A stretch of 42,645 nt of DNA, from contig JAAZOT010000022.1 of NCBI GenBank assembly GCA_012797605.1, positions 1-42,645 on the forward strand, given 5' to 3'. The translations under genes and the position numbers were made by a program. The DNA comes from Spirochaetales bacterium (GTDB taxonomy: Bacteria > Spirochaetota > JAAYUW01). Each line of letters opens with the position of its first letter. The first letter of the stretch is position 1. This document shows, one piece after another, positions 29,001 through 36,601 of this stretch. The notes beneath the pieces were generated by a model that had not been told where the DNA came from, searched no databases, and saw only the letters and a list, made by a program, of their open reading frames with translations.

Positions 29001-29160
29001 ATGCCCAATGAAATGATAACATTTGATGAACTTTTTCAATTATCGAATAAAAGAGTTGTTCCGATGAAGTATCAGAAGTTATTAAATCAACTATATCCAA
29101 AAAAGTATGGGTAATCCTGTCAAAGCCAGAATAATTAATACCTTTTTCTTCTTTTTTCAT
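26068..29160 (-). CDS. Hybrid sensor histidine kinase with three GAF and two receiver domains
   Basis: A 1030-aa cytoplasmic kinase with no membrane segment. By pattern it has three GAF-like domains (about 20-175, 190-345 and 360-515). The HisKA domain carries His542 in SHELRTPLN. The ATPase domain has the N box around FNLISNSVKF, DTGIGI and GTGLGLPIAKKF. Two receiver domains follow, with acceptors Asp836 (IFLDLIMP) and Asp957 (VILDLMLP). GAF domains usually sense small molecules or redox state; no specific ligand motif is visible. It has its own promoter and is followed by a single receiver protein, a typical phosphorelay layout. Confidence 0.93.
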   Translation of the reverse strand: MKKEEKGINYSGFDRITHTFLDIVDLITSDTSSEQLFYSIIEKVHQMLSFHWALIFSIERNQAILKAYINTIDSSYKINPVFNIEDSPFIKKILKTKNPFCVPDIQKETEYIDIYEKDLPFASDIHSKLGIPIIIADKVIGVIFFESKEIDLYQSSHIFLAISFASYIAIAFQNQILKDEQKKRINELESIKTVFDAMNQSIEIDNLCVLLGESALKLFKCDVVYIGYLDKEKEKIFTPYFSIYGKNEIVAPMKLGEGLTSIVIKEKKTKIYNDITKEELEKLGGKIIKSKSPKSWVGVPLISKDEVIGIISIQQYDIPYYFTEEDIKLLELLANSISVAVEKAYLFNETKKREIESKIVAEISREITSFLDLSKIVQQIIEIVFPIISHTTAAIYLKKDDGNFYGVAAIGKDSEIILKDKIVPSVGLVGKSIAERKIIIENDLNNNPYAVQLEGTEEGSENEKIMSIPLFSEDEVQGVLVIWRGENEDKFNLHDQEFAENIASSISVALHNAKLYEKLNQAKKEAEYANLMKTQFLSNMSHELRTPLNSIINFSFLIQKTLPEKDYPDEFDMLKRIEESGRYLLSLINDILDLAKIESGRMELYQEYFNLNEIVGSILSNAQVLIDHKPISLITDIQQDLPDIYADKTRLRQILFNLISNSVKFTKEGYIKFSIKLNNDENFLFSVEDTGIGIKKEDIEKAFMEFVQINGGTDREIKGTGLGLPIAKKFIEMHGGRIWVESEFGKGSIFYFTIPYRKNLEFKTSTTQINLKDTKIINPDIKDEISKDIIIIDDEEDFIRYIDKELNKKWKIISTIKADEVFVLIDKYKPDLIFLDLIMPKIDGWTILKKIKSDEKYMNIPVIVCSILNEISYAKELKANGYLTKPTERYQLQEIFNNLNINKDEGTILIIDDDKNNIDILTSFITEKMYNITTAKTSKEGMEKISTMSGKEIVILDLMLPDSDGFELLRKLETNLSTLPNIIIVSNRDLTNKEKEYVKQRKIEYIRKDQFSKEKFFKILQKRSKINKSD

Positions 29161-29175
29161 GATATGTTCACTTTA

Positions 29176-29204
29176 ATTATAAAATAATAATCATCTTAAT
29201 ACAA
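29176..29204 (-). promoter_or_regulatory. Promoter of the hybrid kinase gene
   Basis: Minus-strand TTGTAT (29204-29199), 17-bp spacer, perfect TATAAT (29181-29176), 15 bp before the ATG at 29160. The leader would be very short, and the ribosome-binding site (AGTGA) is weak. Confidence 0.5.
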
Positions 29205-29311
29205 GTTATTTATAAAAGTTTCGATTAATTGATTTGAAGCAATTTTATATAAAATTTACTATCAATTACATTTTCTTTGACATTCTAAAGAAGCTAGATA
29301 ATTTATTTTCG

Positions 29312-30517
29312 ATGGAAAAACTAACAAGAGAAGAGATTAAATCGCTATTATTATTATCTATCTCTTCATTATTCGATGGAATTACTCAAGGGATTCTTGT
29401 TCTTCAGGAATCTATCGCTAAAAAAGCACTTTTTGCTTCAAATTTTGATATCTCTTTAATTGGTGTAATAGCCAATGGAACTATGCTTTTTTCTTTTTTT
29501 ATTTCCTACTTTTTTTCAAATAAAAATAAGAAAACATTAATAATAGCTGGATACCTCTTTTGCAGGGCTATCTTTATTTTTTCTTTTCTGATTTCAAATA
29601 GCAGGATTTTTTTATTATTTCTTTTCTTCTTTCATGTGCTTTTTTCAGTACAGGTTCCAGTATTTAACTCATTTTTGCAGAGTAAATTCAAAAATAATCG
29701 TGGTTATGTTTTTGGTATTACAAGGATGATTTTAATATTTTTTATAATGATTACTTCGTATTTTGCAGGTAAATTTCTAGAGATATCTCCATCGAAGTAT
29801 AAATTACTTTTATCATTAGTTGCTGTACCTTCTTTCTTTACCTATTCAATTTATTTCTATCTAGAATCTGGCAATATTTATCCAAAAAGGAATCTAAAAG
29901 AAGAAAGTACTATCAAAACTGATATAACAAAGATTACTAAAAACAAGGATTTTGTATTTTTTGAAATTGCCTTTATGATATATGGTTTTGCTTTTATGAT
30001 AATGGTTCCAGCTGTTCCCATCTATTTACTTCAAAAGTTGAAATTTTCTTATTCTGAGATGTCTTTTGTTCAAGGAATACTTGCCCAGATTGTTATCTTC
30101 CTTTTAACTCCATTTATTGGAAGACTATATGATAAGATAAATGTTTGGAAAGTTGGAACTTTTTCATTTTTAACTTTAGTACTATACCCATTTTTCTTCT
30201 TTTTATCTTATCTTTTTAACACTAAACTATTTGTTTACCCTGCTTTTTTAACTTATTCTTTAGGTCTTGCAGGAATAAATGTTTTATGGAATGTTGGTTC
30301 AATAACATTTTCAAAAAAAGATAGTAACTCATTTTTATATCAAGGATTTCATGTATCTCTAACAGGGATAAGGGGTATTTTAGGTCCAATATTAGGCTAT
30401 ATTATACTATCGACAATGGGTTTGATCTGGAATTTTATTTTTTCAATAACACTTTTTGCAATTGCTTCACTGGTAAATTTCCTATATTCAAAAAAGGCAT
30501 TAATAACTAACAATTAA
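29312..30517 (+). CDS. Major facilitator superfamily transporter
   Basis: A 401-aa protein with about 12 hydrophobic helices and a central cytoplasmic loop near residues 185-205 (Lys-rich, around NPKRNLKEE-like sequence), the usual MFS layout. A motif-A-like GRLYDKINVWKVG follows helix 8. No substrate can be named. The frame opens upstream at a TTG (29234), but that extension is unlike a transporter N-terminus, so the ATG at 29312 is preferred despite no clear ribosome-binding site. The 3' end lies inside the first unit of a 69-bp tandem repeat. It is convergent with the antiporter gene. Confidence 0.8.
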   Translation: MEKLTREEIKSLLLLSISSLFDGITQGILVLQESIAKKALFASNFDISLIGVIANGTMLFSFFISYFFSNKNKKTLIIAGYLFCRAIFIFSFLISNSRIFLLFLFFFHVLFSVQVPVFNSFLQSKFKNNRGYVFGITRMILIFFIMITSYFAGKFLEISPSKYKLLLSLVAVPSFFTYSIYFYLESGNIYPKRNLKEESTIKTDITKITKNKDFVFFEIAFMIYGFAFMIMVPAVPIYLLQKLKFSYSEMSFVQGILAQIVIFLLTPFIGRLYDKINVWKVGTFSFLTLVLYPFFFFLSYLFNTKLFVYPAFLTYSLGLAGINVLWNVGSITFSKKDSNSFLYQGFHVSLTGIRGILGPILGYIILSTMGLIWNFIFSITLFAIASLVNFLYSKKALITNN

Positions 30518-30672
30518 AATATTATAAAATGAGAAAATTCTGATCTTATGCTTAATCTAAATCAAGAAGTAATAATAAACAATTAGAATATTTTAAAATA
30601 AAAACATTCGGGTCTTTTGCATAAGCGAAATCAAGAAGCAATAATTGACAATTAAAATATTTTAAAACAAAA
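30509..30672. repeat. 69-bp degenerate tandem repeat, about 2.4 copies
   Basis: Units begin at 30509, 30578 and 30647, exactly 69 bp apart; the third is partial. The first two match at roughly four of five positions. Unit 1 contains the TAA stop of the MFS gene within AACAATTAAAAT; later units carry AACAATTAG and GACAATTAA. It fills the spacer between two convergent genes. No terminator hairpin was seen. Confidence 0.8.
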
Positions 30673-30699
30673 TTTGAAATAAAATCAATAATTAAAGCA

Positions 30700-32757
30700 T
30701 CATTGAGTTAAAATATCAAGAATTTCTTCCGCAGTTTTAGCCTCAAGTATCTCTTTTCTTATCTGCTCAGTCATTGTTCTAGCTATCTGAGAAAGTAGTT
30801 CAAGTCTATTACTCCCTGATATTGGACTTAAAATCAAGAAGAAAAATTTCGAAGGTTTACCATCTAATGACTTAAAATCTATCCCTTCTCTATGTATTCC
30901 GAAGGAGCAGATTATTCTATCTATTCCTTCAATCTTTGCATGTGGGATAGCGATGCCATCAGTAAGTCCAGTACTCATTTCAGATTCTCTTTTCATAAGT
31001 TCATTAAAAGCATCTGCAAAATCTATTGAAGGATAATCTTCAATAATTACTCCTAAAAGTTCCTGAATTATATCTTCTTTACTTTTACCTTTTAAGTCCA
31101 TTATAATATGCTCTGCTTTAATATATTGAGGATCAATTTTCAAAATATTTTCTTCTTTTCTTGCAAGAAGTTTTTTTATAGCGTTATTTTGGTCTAAAGG
31201 GACCTTTAATCCTCTCAACATTTTTTCAACATTTGCAAAAACATCAATTAAACTAGCTAAAATAATTCCTTCATCCTCTTTTTTATATGAAAAAGAAATC
31301 TCTTTATTCTCTCTACTTACAGTAATTATATATCTATTTTTTCTCATCTGATAAATTTCTTCTTCTGGATTTAAAATGCTTACAAAATATTTTTCTTCTT
31401 CAAAAAATTTAAGAATATTTTGCATCATTAATAATGAAAGCTCATTTGAAGCAAAATTTAAATTGAATTTTGTAACTTCAGAAACTTCGACTTTTTTCTT
31501 TGTGCCAGCACCAGGAATATTGAAAGAAGAGATAAGAAGAGAAGGTGCTGATAATGTTGTTAGCAAAGTCATCATAACAGAAACCCCAAATAGTCTCTGA
31601 TCAATGAAACCGCCAGAAATACCGATACCAGCGATAATTAATGCAACTTCACCTCTTGGAACCATTCCAGTACCTACTCTTATTGCTCCTTTGGTATTAA
31701 ATCCAAAGGCAAATGCTGGTAAACCACATCCCACAATTTTTGCTAAAATTGCAGCTATAGTATATATTATGCCAAAGGTAATTATCGGTATTGAAGCAAA
31801 TGTTCTAATATCTACAAGCATACCCATCACACAAAAAAAGATTGGGATAAAAAACTCGTATAAAGGATGCAGTACTTCATGGATTACATTTTTAATGTCA
31901 GTATTTGATAGAGAAAGCCCAGTGACATAAGCTCCAATAATCATAGCAAGACCAGCTTCTTCAAATAGACCTGCAACTATTAATGATAGACCGAATGCAA
32001 GGACAGATATAGAGGTTTTAGTCTTAAATAGTTTTAATAAAAAGCTTATTCTATGAGCAGATAAAATACCTATTAGTGTCGCTATCAGCCATATTCCTAT
32101 TGCTTTGATAGCTACGATACCAATATTATTAAACCCACCTGCAATTTTCCCAGTAGTAGAACCTACAATACCAAGGACTATCGCGAGAGCGATGATACCA
32201 CCTACATCATCTATTACAGCACCAGCTAGGATTGTTACTCCTTCTGGTGTCTCCATTTTCTTCTTTTCAGATAATATTCTTGCGGTAATGCCAACAGAGG
32301 TTGCTGCTGACATTACTCCTAAAAATAAAGACTGAGGAGAAAATAGTGAATAGAAATTTTTTAATAAAATTTTAGAAAATAGATAAGAAATCCCCATTCC
32401 AAATGCAAAAGAAGCTATTATTCCACCTAAGCCCACAAAGGAACCTACAACTGAGTATTTTAAAAATAATCCTAAATCTGTCTCTATTCCTGCCATGAAC
32501 AGAAGTAAAATCGATGCTATTGTCGCAATACCATATAATTCTGTCGTCACTGGGAAATCTCCTTCTAAAGGAAATAGTCCATTTGGAAAACCAGGCATAG
32601 CAAGAGAACCTAAAAGATATGGTCCTATGATTATTCCAATAACAAGTTCTCCTAGAAGTCCTGGTAATTTAAAGTATTCAAATAGCTTTCCTCCAAGCTT
32701 AGCAAAGAATAAAATTAAACCTATTTGGATAACAAGCATCATCATATGGTGAGTCAT
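30700..32757 (-). CDS. CPA2 cation/proton antiporter fused to a PTS EIIA domain
   Basis: A 685-aa protein. Residues 1-400 form a KefB/NhaS-like sodium (or potassium)/proton antiporter with about 12-13 helices, including the core VIDDVGG segment. A soluble linker (about 400-540) and a C-terminal fructose/mannitol-type EIIA domain follow (about 545-685). The EIIA phospho-site is His606 in GIAIPHAK, so the residue needed for phosphorylation by HPr or a PTSNtr-like chain is present. No PTS enzyme is encoded in the window. Inference: antiport may be tuned by phosphoryl flux and so by carbon or nitrogen state. AAAGGAG lies 7 nt before the ATG. It is convergent with the MFS gene. Confidence 0.9.
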   Translation of the reverse strand: MTHHMMMLVIQIGLILFFAKLGGKLFEYFKLPGLLGELVIGIIIGPYLLGSLAMPGFPNGLFPLEGDFPVTTELYGIATIASILLLFMAGIETDLGLFLKYSVVGSFVGLGGIIASFAFGMGISYLFSKILLKNFYSLFSPQSLFLGVMSAATSVGITARILSEKKKMETPEGVTILAGAVIDDVGGIIALAIVLGIVGSTTGKIAGGFNNIGIVAIKAIGIWLIATLIGILSAHRISFLLKLFKTKTSISVLAFGLSLIVAGLFEEAGLAMIIGAYVTGLSLSNTDIKNVIHEVLHPLYEFFIPIFFCVMGMLVDIRTFASIPIITFGIIYTIAAILAKIVGCGLPAFAFGFNTKGAIRVGTGMVPRGEVALIIAGIGISGGFIDQRLFGVSVMMTLLTTLSAPSLLISSFNIPGAGTKKKVEVSEVTKFNLNFASNELSLLMMQNILKFFEEEKYFVSILNPEEEIYQMRKNRYIITVSRENKEISFSYKKEDEGIILASLIDVFANVEKMLRGLKVPLDQNNAIKKLLARKEENILKIDPQYIKAEHIIMDLKGKSKEDIIQELLGVIIEDYPSIDFADAFNELMKRESEMSTGLTDGIAIPHAKIEGIDRIICSFGIHREGIDFKSLDGKPSKFFFLILSPISGSNRLELLSQIARTMTEQIRKEILEAKTAEEILDILTQ

Positions 32758-32913
32758 GAAACATCTCCTTTAATTTACCTATCTATATATGAATTATACT
32801 CTTAAAAACCTTCTATTTTGTTAATATATTTTGTTAATATAATTTTATTAATATTTTTTTGTTTTTTTATTTATTTTCTTTATTTTAATTGTCTATTCCA
32901 ATTTAACTTTTTT

Positions 32914-33642
32914 TTAATTAGTCTTTTTAATTGAATTATTTCTTAAATTTTTGATAGATTCTTTTGATTCTAATGAAAATTTTTCTATTGCATAACTAAA
33001 TGCTATTGGGTAAATATCTTCAATATTATTTTTTAAAAAATCTAATTCTAAATCGTAATGCCTTTTACCAATTTCTCTAAGCATCCATCCAACTGACTTT
33101 TGAACGATCTGATGTTTTTCTTCTAATAAAAGTTTTGCAACTTTCAATGTAAGATTAAATTCATTTTTTTTTATAAAATAAAAGGTTGACATCATCGCTA
33201 TTCTTTTATGCCAGATATTAGATGAAATTATTAAAGGTAAAAGGATCTGTTTTTGATTTTCTTCATCTAAAGAATATAGATAAGTACCTAATATATCGGG
33301 AGCTGTACCATCTATAAGATCCCAATTGTTTATATACTCTATATTTTGAAGATAAAAATCTGCTTTAACTGAAGGTTCAAGATTTAATTTAATCAGAATC
33401 ATTAAAGCGACATTTCTATATTCATGGATACCACTTGATAAAAGTTCTGAAACTATATTTAAATCGCAAGCTTTATAGTACTTTGTCGCGATTTTTCTAA
33501 GTGTAGGGACACTGATACCTAAAAAGGTATCATTTTCCCCATAACCCCCAGGAAAAGCTTGAAAATACTTAGAAAGAATTTTGGCTTTTTCTAAATCTGA
33601 AAAAGAATTAATCTGACTTTTTATTTCTTTAATTAAACTCAT
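32914..33642 (-). CDS. AlkD-type DNA alkylation repair glycosylase
   Basis: A 242-aa all-helical HEAT-repeat protein of the AlkC/AlkD family, which removes alkylated (N3/N7) purines. The residues that matter in Bacillus AlkD are matched at equivalent positions: Trp107 and Asp111 in NNWDLID, Arg147 in WHKRIA and Trp186 in SVGWMLRE. It should therefore be an active glycosylase. It lies 53 bp downstream of the second ferredoxin on the same strand and could be read from the ArsR operon, but the product gives no reason to assign it there. No clear ribosome-binding site was seen. Confidence 0.9.
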   Translation of the reverse strand: MSLIKEIKSQINSFSDLEKAKILSKYFQAFPGGYGENDTFLGISVPTLRKIATKYYKACDLNIVSELLSSGIHEYRNVALMILIKLNLEPSVKADFYLQNIEYINNWDLIDGTAPDILGTYLYSLDEENQKQILLPLIISSNIWHKRIAMMSTFYFIKKNEFNLTLKVAKLLLEEKHQIVQKSVGWMLREIGKRHYDLELDFLKNNIEDIYPIAFSYAIEKFSLESKESIKNLRNNSIKKTN

Positions 33643-33695
33643 AAAAAAGAAACTAAAATCAGTAAAAAAAATTGCAATAAAAATGTATTTAAAAT

Positions 33696-34013
33696 TTATT
33701 CACTAATTTTTACCATAAGCTTTCCTTCTTCTTCAAGGACTTTTTTAACTTTTGACCAAATTCCTTCCTTCTTATATACTTCTCGTATATAACTTGCAGG
33801 TGGAAATGTTATAGCATCTCCCAAGCAAAGGGTTGCACATGTTGTACAACCAGGCACACAGGCATATGGTCTTGCAACAACAGCACCATTTTTAGTCCAA
33901 TCATAAACATTTTTCCCACAATTCATACACATTCCACACTTAACACATTTTGAAGGATCGATTGTTGGATACCATCCCAATTTTTCTCTTGGAAATCCTG
34001 CTAACCATGGCAT
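33696..34013 (-). CDS. Ferredoxin with two 4Fe-4S-type cysteine clusters
   Basis: A 105-aa protein with cysteines at 23, 26, 29 and 32 (CVKCGMCMNC) and at 52, 56, 59 and 63, enough for two 4Fe-4S clusters. The last Cys of the first group is one residue closer than the usual CxxCxxCxxxC. The block WYPTID before the first Cys and NVYDW after it are shared with the 67-aa ferredoxin at the other end of the operon, so the two are paralogues. The C-terminal 40 residues are an additional helical tail. Last gene of the ArsR/permease operon; AAAGGA precedes the ATG. A role as electron carrier is likely; the partner is inferred. Confidence 0.82.
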   Translation of the reverse strand: MPWLAGFPREKLGWYPTIDPSKCVKCGMCMNCGKNVYDWTKNGAVVARPYACVPGCTTCATLCLGDAITFPPASYIREVYKKEGIWSKVKKVLEEEGKLMVKISE

Positions 34014-34065
34014 ATTTTAATCCTTTATAAAAATTTTTTAAATAAATAAATTAAATTATATAATC

Positions 34066-34317
34066 TTACTTCATTAATTTCATTATATAATGTTTTATAT
34101 GCTCTTTATCCCATATATGTCCTTCGCATAAGATATGATTGTCAATAATAAGAGCAGGGGTAATGATCAATCCAATTTCTTCAAGTTTCATAATCTCTTT
34201 TATATCTTCAATTACCTCAAGCTGACACTCACAGTCAAGTTCTTTAATAGCCTCAAGTGTATTTTTTAAGAGATGTTGTTGAAAAATATCTTCTTCGCCA
34301 ACAACTAAAATTTTCAT
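34066..34317 (-). CDS. Small thioredoxin-fold protein lacking the CxxC
   Basis: An 83-aa protein aligned end to end with the CxxC thioredoxin two genes upstream in the operon: the same MKI start, the same cis-Pro block (LIITPALIIDN against VMMTPALAIDG) and the same length. Where that protein has CINC at positions 10-13, this one has Asp10 and Gln13, so it cannot do ordinary dithiol chemistry. It keeps Cys29, Cys31 and Cys64, which are not in the other protein. It may bind a metal(loid) or act as an adaptor; this is inference. AGGAG five bases before the ATG sets the start. Confidence 0.75.
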   Translation of the reverse strand: MKILVVGEEDIFQQHLLKNTLEAIKELDCECQLEVIEDIKEIMKLEEIGLIITPALIIDNHILCEGHIWDKEHIKHYIMKLMK

Positions 34318-34412
34318 AAAAAGCTCCTATTATATATTAATATTTTATTCAATTAAAAACCCCTTCTCGCTTGCAGCATTTAAGATATTTCAACCTCTTT
34401 TATTATAAAATG

Positions 34413-35597
34413 CTATCCTATCATTCCAAAAATCAATCCAGCAATAGTTGACATTATAACAACAAGACCAACATAGGTAAGAGTTTTTTCCCAACCAAGC
34501 TCTGATGAAATAACAAGAATAGAAGGTAACGAAAGGGATGGCCCTGCAAGAAGGAGAGCTAAAGCTGGACCTTGACCCATTCCTGTACCAAGCAAACCTT
34601 GTAAAATAGGTATTTCTGTAAGTGTTGCAAAATACATTAAAGCACCAGAAATTGATGCAAAGAAATTTGAAAATAATGAATTTCCACCAACAAGAGAAGC
34701 TATCCACTTTGAAGGAATAAGAGCAGTATGACCTGGTCTACCTAGCAAAAAACCAGCTAAAAGAACACCAAAAAAAAGAAGAGGTACTATTTGTAATGCA
34801 AAATCTCTTGTTGCAACGACCCAATTGGATAATTCATCTTTCTTAAACCAAAAAATCAATATTAGAGCTAGAACTATACCTAAGGCTGCTGAAATATAAT
34901 ACTTGATTCTATATATAAAATCCCAAAAAGCGATATTTCCTTTTGAAGGAGCCCAGTTTAATATAATAAGAATAAGAATCATTACAGCCATATAAAAGGC
35001 TTGCTGCCATAATTTTCTTTTATTTTCATCTTCTATTGCTGAAAAAATGCTTTCATTAGTAAGCCTTTTTTCATCTTCTTTTTTGTATATTAAATGCATT
35101 AAAAAACCAATTATAAATGCGAATAGAATAGCTCCAATAACTCTAGCAGTACCAAGTTTTACACCAAGCACCTTAAAAGATAGGACTATAGCAAGAACAT
35201 TTATCGCAGGTCCTGAATAGAGAAACGAAATTGCAGGTCCTAGTCCTGCTCCTTTTTTATATATACCTTTAAATAAAGGAAGAATGGTGCATGAACATAC
35301 AGCAAGTATTGCACCAGAAACTGAAGCAACAGTATAGCTAACAATTTTTTTTGCTTTCGGACCAAGGTATTTAATTACTGATTGTTGATTAATAAAGACA
35401 GTTATTGCCCCTGCAATAAAAAAAGCTGGAATTAAACAAAAAAGAACATGGGCTTTTGCGTAATCTAAAAGCATTTCAAAAGACTCAATAATTGCTTGGT
35501 GAATCAGCGGACTTGAAAAAGGTATAACATATAGTATTAAAAAAGCTATTGTATAGTATATGAGTTTTCTGTTGGGAGATATTTCTTTAGCGCTCAT
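34413..35597 (-). CDS. COG0701 (ArsP/DUF318) family permease
   Basis: A 394-aa membrane protein with about ten helices in two related halves. The family block SGAILAVCSCTILPLFKG carries Cys101 and Cys103, followed by FLYSGPAINVLA; the second half has LTEIPILQGLLGTGMG and LLAGPSLSLPSI. Members such as ArsP export trivalent organoarsenicals; others are uncharacterised and often sit with ArsR regulators and redox-active thioredoxins, as here. The start overlaps the thioredoxin stop as ATGA, so the two are coupled. Substrate: probably a metal(loid) or thiol-reactive compound, not proven. Confidence 0.88.
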   Translation of the reverse strand: MSAKEISPNRKLIYYTIAFLILYVIPFSSPLIHQAIIESFEMLLDYAKAHVLFCLIPAFFIAGAITVFINQQSVIKYLGPKAKKIVSYTVASVSGAILAVCSCTILPLFKGIYKKGAGLGPAISFLYSGPAINVLAIVLSFKVLGVKLGTARVIGAILFAFIIGFLMHLIYKKEDEKRLTNESIFSAIEDENKRKLWQQAFYMAVMILILIILNWAPSKGNIAFWDFIYRIKYYISAALGIVLALILIFWFKKDELSNWVVATRDFALQIVPLLFFGVLLAGFLLGRPGHTALIPSKWIASLVGGNSLFSNFFASISGALMYFATLTEIPILQGLLGTGMGQGPALALLLAGPSLSLPSILVISSELGWEKTLTYVGLVVIMSTIAGLIFGMIG

Positions 35598-35839
35598 TTT
35601 TTTAACTCCTTTTCGATAATCTCTTTAATCTGATTCTTTGATAAAACCTTTCCGCTACTTTTAACTTCTCCATCAATGGCTAATGCTGGTGTCATCATAA
35701 CTCCCATTTCAATGATTTTGTTAATGTCTGTTATTTTTTCAATCTCAAATTCGACACCTAACTCTTGGGCAGCCATTTTTGCATTTTCCTCAAGTTTTTT
35801 ACAATTAATACATCCACTTCCTAAAATCTGAATTTTCAT
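35594..35839 (-). CDS. Small redox-active thioredoxin (CxxC)
   Basis: An 81-aa thioredoxin-fold protein of the type called redox-active disulfide protein 2. The active site is Cys10-Ile-Asn-Cys13 in GSGCINCKK, and the cis-Pro block is MMTPALAIDG. This family regularly accompanies COG0701 permeases. GGAGAAGG precedes the ATG, and the stop is shared with the permease start. It may reduce a substrate or a permease thiol on the cytoplasmic side. Confidence 0.9.
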   Translation of the reverse strand: MKIQILGSGCINCKKLEENAKMAAQELGVEFEIEKITDINKIIEMGVMMTPALAIDGEVKSSGKVLSKNQIKEIIEKELKK

Positions 35840-35913
35840 GTTTCCTTCTCCTTTTTTTTTATTTTTTTATTTAATACATTGAAAACAAATAAAAAATAGA
35901 ACTTCTTAGAAAA

Positions 35914-36264
35914 CTATTCATTTATAATTTTCCTAATTGAATCAAAAGCCTCATCTGTAGACATATTTCTAATATCTACTCCTTTGTGGTTTTCTGGATC
36001 AAAACCTGCTTCTTTCATTGCATCTTTATACATTTTCTTTTGCATTGCAGGATCACATCCAGCAACATAAATTTTGTCAATATCCTTATTTGCCAATAAT
36101 AATTTCAAATATTGATCTCCATCATCTGCACAAAGTTGAGGATGTAATGATACAAAATTTACAAGCTTATCTCTTCGAACTTTATTTAAAACTTCAAATA
36201 CATCCATCTTGTGAAAAGACGGACAAGTTCCTTGACAAACACAAAGAATAAGACCTTTTTTCAT
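35914..36264 (-). CDS. Short HdrA-like cysteine protein
   Basis: A 116-aa protein that resembles the N-terminal part of heterodisulfide reductase subunit A but lacks the FAD-binding and ferredoxin domains. Visible features are CVCQGTC (Cys8, Cys10, Cys14), HPQLCADDGDQY (Cys45), VAGCDPAMQKKMY (Cys70) and the downstream VDIRNMSTDEA. In full-length HdrA the corresponding region binds a cluster or contacts partner subunits. AGGAGGAG gives a strong ribosome-binding site. It lies between ferredoxin and thioredoxin genes of the operon, which suggests electron transfer between iron-sulfur and thiol carriers (inference). It is complete, not a truncated pseudogene: start, stop and ribosome-binding site are intact. 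Confidence 0.7.
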   Translation of the reverse strand: MKKGLILCVCQGTCPSFHKMDVFEVLNKVRRDKLVNFVSLHPQLCADDGDQYLKLLLANKDIDKIYVAGCDPAMQKKMYKDAMKEAGFDPENHKGVDIRNMSTDEAFDSIRKIINE

Positions 36265-36329
36265 ATCTCCTCCTAATTTTTTAAAAATTCTTGTTTTAAA
36301 TTCTTCATTTCTAAGTATTTTCCCTTTTT

Positions 36330-36365
36330 AGCTAATTATGTAGCTAATTATATAGTTAATTATAG
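36330..36365. repeat. 12-bp tandem repeat, three copies
   Basis: Units at 36330-36341, 36342-36353 and 36354-36365 are variants of AGCTAATTATAT. They lie just after the ferredoxin stop codon (36371-36373), whose CTAATT context resembles the unit. Confidence 0.75.
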
Positions 36366-36370
36366 AGATT

Positions 36371-36574
36371 CTAATTTTCTCCAAAATATTGAATAGCTTC
36401 AAATGAACAAGCACCTTTTTGGCATCCTCTACAAAATTCTACACAATTATCAGGATTAGCTACATAAGGTTTACCATCTTTTACTTCATATACATTATGT
36501 GTACAAAAAGATACACAAGCTAAACATCCAGTGCATAGATCAAGATCTATGATTGGGTACCAATTTTTAGACAT
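36371..36574 (-). CDS. Small 4Fe-4S ferredoxin
   Basis: A 67-aa protein with Cys14, 17, 20 and 24 (CTGCLACVSFC) and Cys44, 48, 51 and 56, which fits two 4Fe-4S clusters. It begins with NWYPIID, the same block as in the 105-aa ferredoxin at the far end of the operon. GAAGGAGG precedes the ATG. It is the first gene after arsR, 27 bp from its stop, and so under the same promoter. Probable electron carrier for the HdrA-like protein. Confidence 0.88.
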   Translation of the reverse strand: MSKNWYPIIDLDLCTGCLACVSFCTHNVYEVKDGKPYVANPDNCVEFCRGCQKGACSFEAIQYFGEN

Positions 36575-36601
36575 AAAATCCTCCTTCTTTTTCTATATTA
36601 A

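Noticed and set aside
32105-32752. Plus-strand frames across the antiporter gene
   Set aside because: They are antisense to a well-supported coding region and have no recognisable domain or start signals.
34390-34707. 105-codon minus-strand frame rich in Cys, Phe and Trp
   Set aside because: It lies in another frame of the permease gene, has implausible composition and no start signals.
35914-36264. HdrA-like gene as a truncated pseudogene of full-length HdrA
   Set aside because: It has a strong ribosome-binding site, clean start and stop, conserved cysteines and operon spacing like its neighbours; no remnant of the missing domains follows it.
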